NCBI GenBank assembly: GCA_964559125.1
Contig: CAZLGW010000061.1
Location: forward strand, 1 to 23,348
Length of the DNA: 23,348 bases
Direction: 5' to 3'
Source: Ravibacter sp964559125
GTDB lineage: Bacteria; Bacteroidota; Bacteroidia; Cytophagales; Spirosomataceae
Shown here: positions 22,833 to 23,348 of the stretch, in pieces
Numbering within the stretch: position 1 is the stretch's first letter
Layout: every line of letters starts with the position of its first letter
Notes under the pieces: generated by a model
The model's database searches: none
Told to the model about the DNA's origin: nothing
The model's input: only the letters and a program-made list of their open reading frames with translations
Program-made: the position numbers and the translations under genes

Positions 22833-23060
22833 ATGGAGCAAGAAAAAAAGATTCAAACAGTCAGCCATCGCCAGCTAAAAGTCTATTACAAGTATTTTAA
22901 ACGTGCCAATTCATGGCGGCCTGTAATATTCCCCGAAATCCGGTTATGCGGAAAATGGCTGCAGGACATCGGCTTCGAAAACGGGCAAACCATCAATGTA
23001 CAACAGGAGAAAAATAAAATCACCATTACGGTTGAGAGGAAGGACCAACCAGCGGAATGA
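22833..23060 (+). CDS. SymE-family (type I addiction module toxin-like) protein
   Basis: 75 residues. The C-terminal half, PEIRLCGKWLQDIGFENGQT followed by I-N-V and KNKITITV, is the SymE/AbrB-like swapped-hairpin fold (family pattern P.IRLkGkWLe.aGFe.Gq.v.V). E. coli SymE is an SOS-induced protein held down by the antisense RNA SymR and reported to act on RNA or to condense the nucleoid. Length is shorter than E. coli SymE (about 113) but normal for Bacteroidota homologues. The N-terminus (SHRQLKVYYKYFKR) is basic and could touch nucleic acid. A divergent XRE gene with its own promoter lies upstream, which suggests protein-level repression in place of, or added to, antisense control. Confidence 0.8.
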   Translation: MEQEKKIQTVSHRQLKVYYKYFKRANSWRPVIFPEIRLCGKWLQDIGFENGQTINVQQEKNKITITVERKDQPAE

Positions 23061-23104
23061 TGATAGTTATGAACTGATCCGGTCCGAAGACCGATGACGC
23101 TCAT

Positions 23105-23124
23105 GCGTAGTCTCCAGACTACGC
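23105..23124. repeat. Hairpin repeat unit 4, possible terminator of symE
   Basis: GCGTAGTCTCCAGACTACGC is an exact 9+2+9 palindrome, the same core as the units 2 kb away at 21108-21220. It lies 44 bp after the symE stop and is followed nine bases later by a run of Ts (about 23134-23140), so it may also end the symE transcript. Confidence 0.65.
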
Positions 23125-23173
23125 CTAACTTGGTTTTTTTGTTTAAACCCGGGCACTGTACTAACTTTTACTC

Positions 23174-23197
23174 TATATTTGCATAATTACTTATGCA
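23174..23197 (+). promoter_or_regulatory. Promoter -7 box and operator of the VapB-type gene
   Basis: TATATTTG (23174-23181) is a perfect TAnnTTTG box 33 bp before ATG 23215. It is joined to an exact 7+4+7 inverted repeat, TGCATAA-TTAC-TTATGCA (23180-23197), over the expected transcription start. VapB antitoxins bind such palindromes at their own promoter, so autoregulation is likely. Confidence 0.6.
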
Positions 23198-23214
23198 TAG
23201 AAGCATCAATAATT

Positions 23215-23348
23215 ATGAGAACTACCTTAGATATCCCGGAAGAGCTGATAGAGGAGGCAATGGAACTGACAGGGGCGAAGACAAAGAGCCAGTTGATAAG
23301 AGAGGCCCTGGAAGAGCAGATACTGCGCGTCAAGCGAAAGCGTTTGAT
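23215..23348 (+). CDS. VapB-type antitoxin (ribbon-helix-helix), 3' end beyond window
   Basis: The first 44 codons are visible. MRTTLDIPEELIEEAMELTG opens a ribbon-helix-helix protein, and AKTKSQLIREALEEQIL then RVKRKRL follows. This is the DUF2191/VapB pattern, in which the N-terminal strand binds DNA and the C-terminus (missing here) neutralises a PIN-domain VapC RNase. The gene normally has about 65-85 codons and is followed directly by vapC, which would lie outside the window. A perfect -7 box and a palindromic operator precede it. Confidence 0.82.
   Translation, partial: MRTTLDIPEELIEEAMELTGAKTKSQLIREALEEQILRVKRKRL

Overview
The window reads as chromosomal DNA from a Bacteroidota bacterium. 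Supporting signs are promoters of the TAnnTTTG (-7) type (TATATTTG three times, plus TATCTTTG), a CarboxypepD_reg-type TonB-dependent receptor, an HmuY-family lipoprotein, a one-protein hybrid two-component system (reg_prop/Y_Y_Y sensor, kinase, receiver and AraC output) and the general lack of Shine-Dalgarno sequences. A Chitinophagaceae/Sphingobacteriia-like origin is plausible, but the genus cannot be fixed from the sequence alone.

Layout. 1-426: end of a hemerythrin-like (HHE) gene. 427-860: decayed HigBA toxin-antitoxin remnant on the minus strand. 883-937: two perfect palindromes around a TATATTTG promoter. 961-12292: a tightly packed plus-strand operon of eight genes. These are a ZigA/YciC-type G3E GTPase, a thioredoxin-reductase-like FAD protein with a CPYC motif, and then a complete HmuRYSTUV-like set: TonB-dependent receptor, tandem HmuY lipoprotein, membrane-anchored CobN-like chelatase homologue, polytopic membrane protein, ExbB/TolQ-like channel and DUF2149 protein. 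12447-12866: small hypothetical gene. 12928-13824 (minus): membrane-protein fragment and a siderophore-interacting (ferric-chelate reductase type) protein. 14039-16941 (minus): pstSCAB phosphate transporter in which pstC has lost its middle. 17102-21091: a 1329-residue hybrid two-component regulator. 21092-23348: accessory, more AT-rich stretch with hairpin repeats, an orphan gene, a divergent XRE regulator/SymE toxin pair and the start of a VapB-type antitoxin gene.

How the genes may work together. The eight-gene operon looks like an envelope-spanning metal (or metallo-tetrapyrrole) acquisition system. The HmuY-like lipoprotein would capture substrate at the surface and HmuR would import it. 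The periplasm-facing CobN-like HmuS could remove the metal, driven by the HmuU/HmuV ion-channel pair, while the G3E GTPase handles metal in the cytosol. The best-known relatives (hmu of Porphyromonas/Bacteroides) act on heme. The leading zinc-chaperone-type GTPase and the palindromic operator make a zinc- or other-metal-responsive version a real alternative. This is inference and is presented as such.

Three toxin-antitoxin-type loci (a dead HigBA, a SymE/XRE pair and VapB), the hairpin repeats and an AT-rich orphan gene mark the two edges as genomically fluid.
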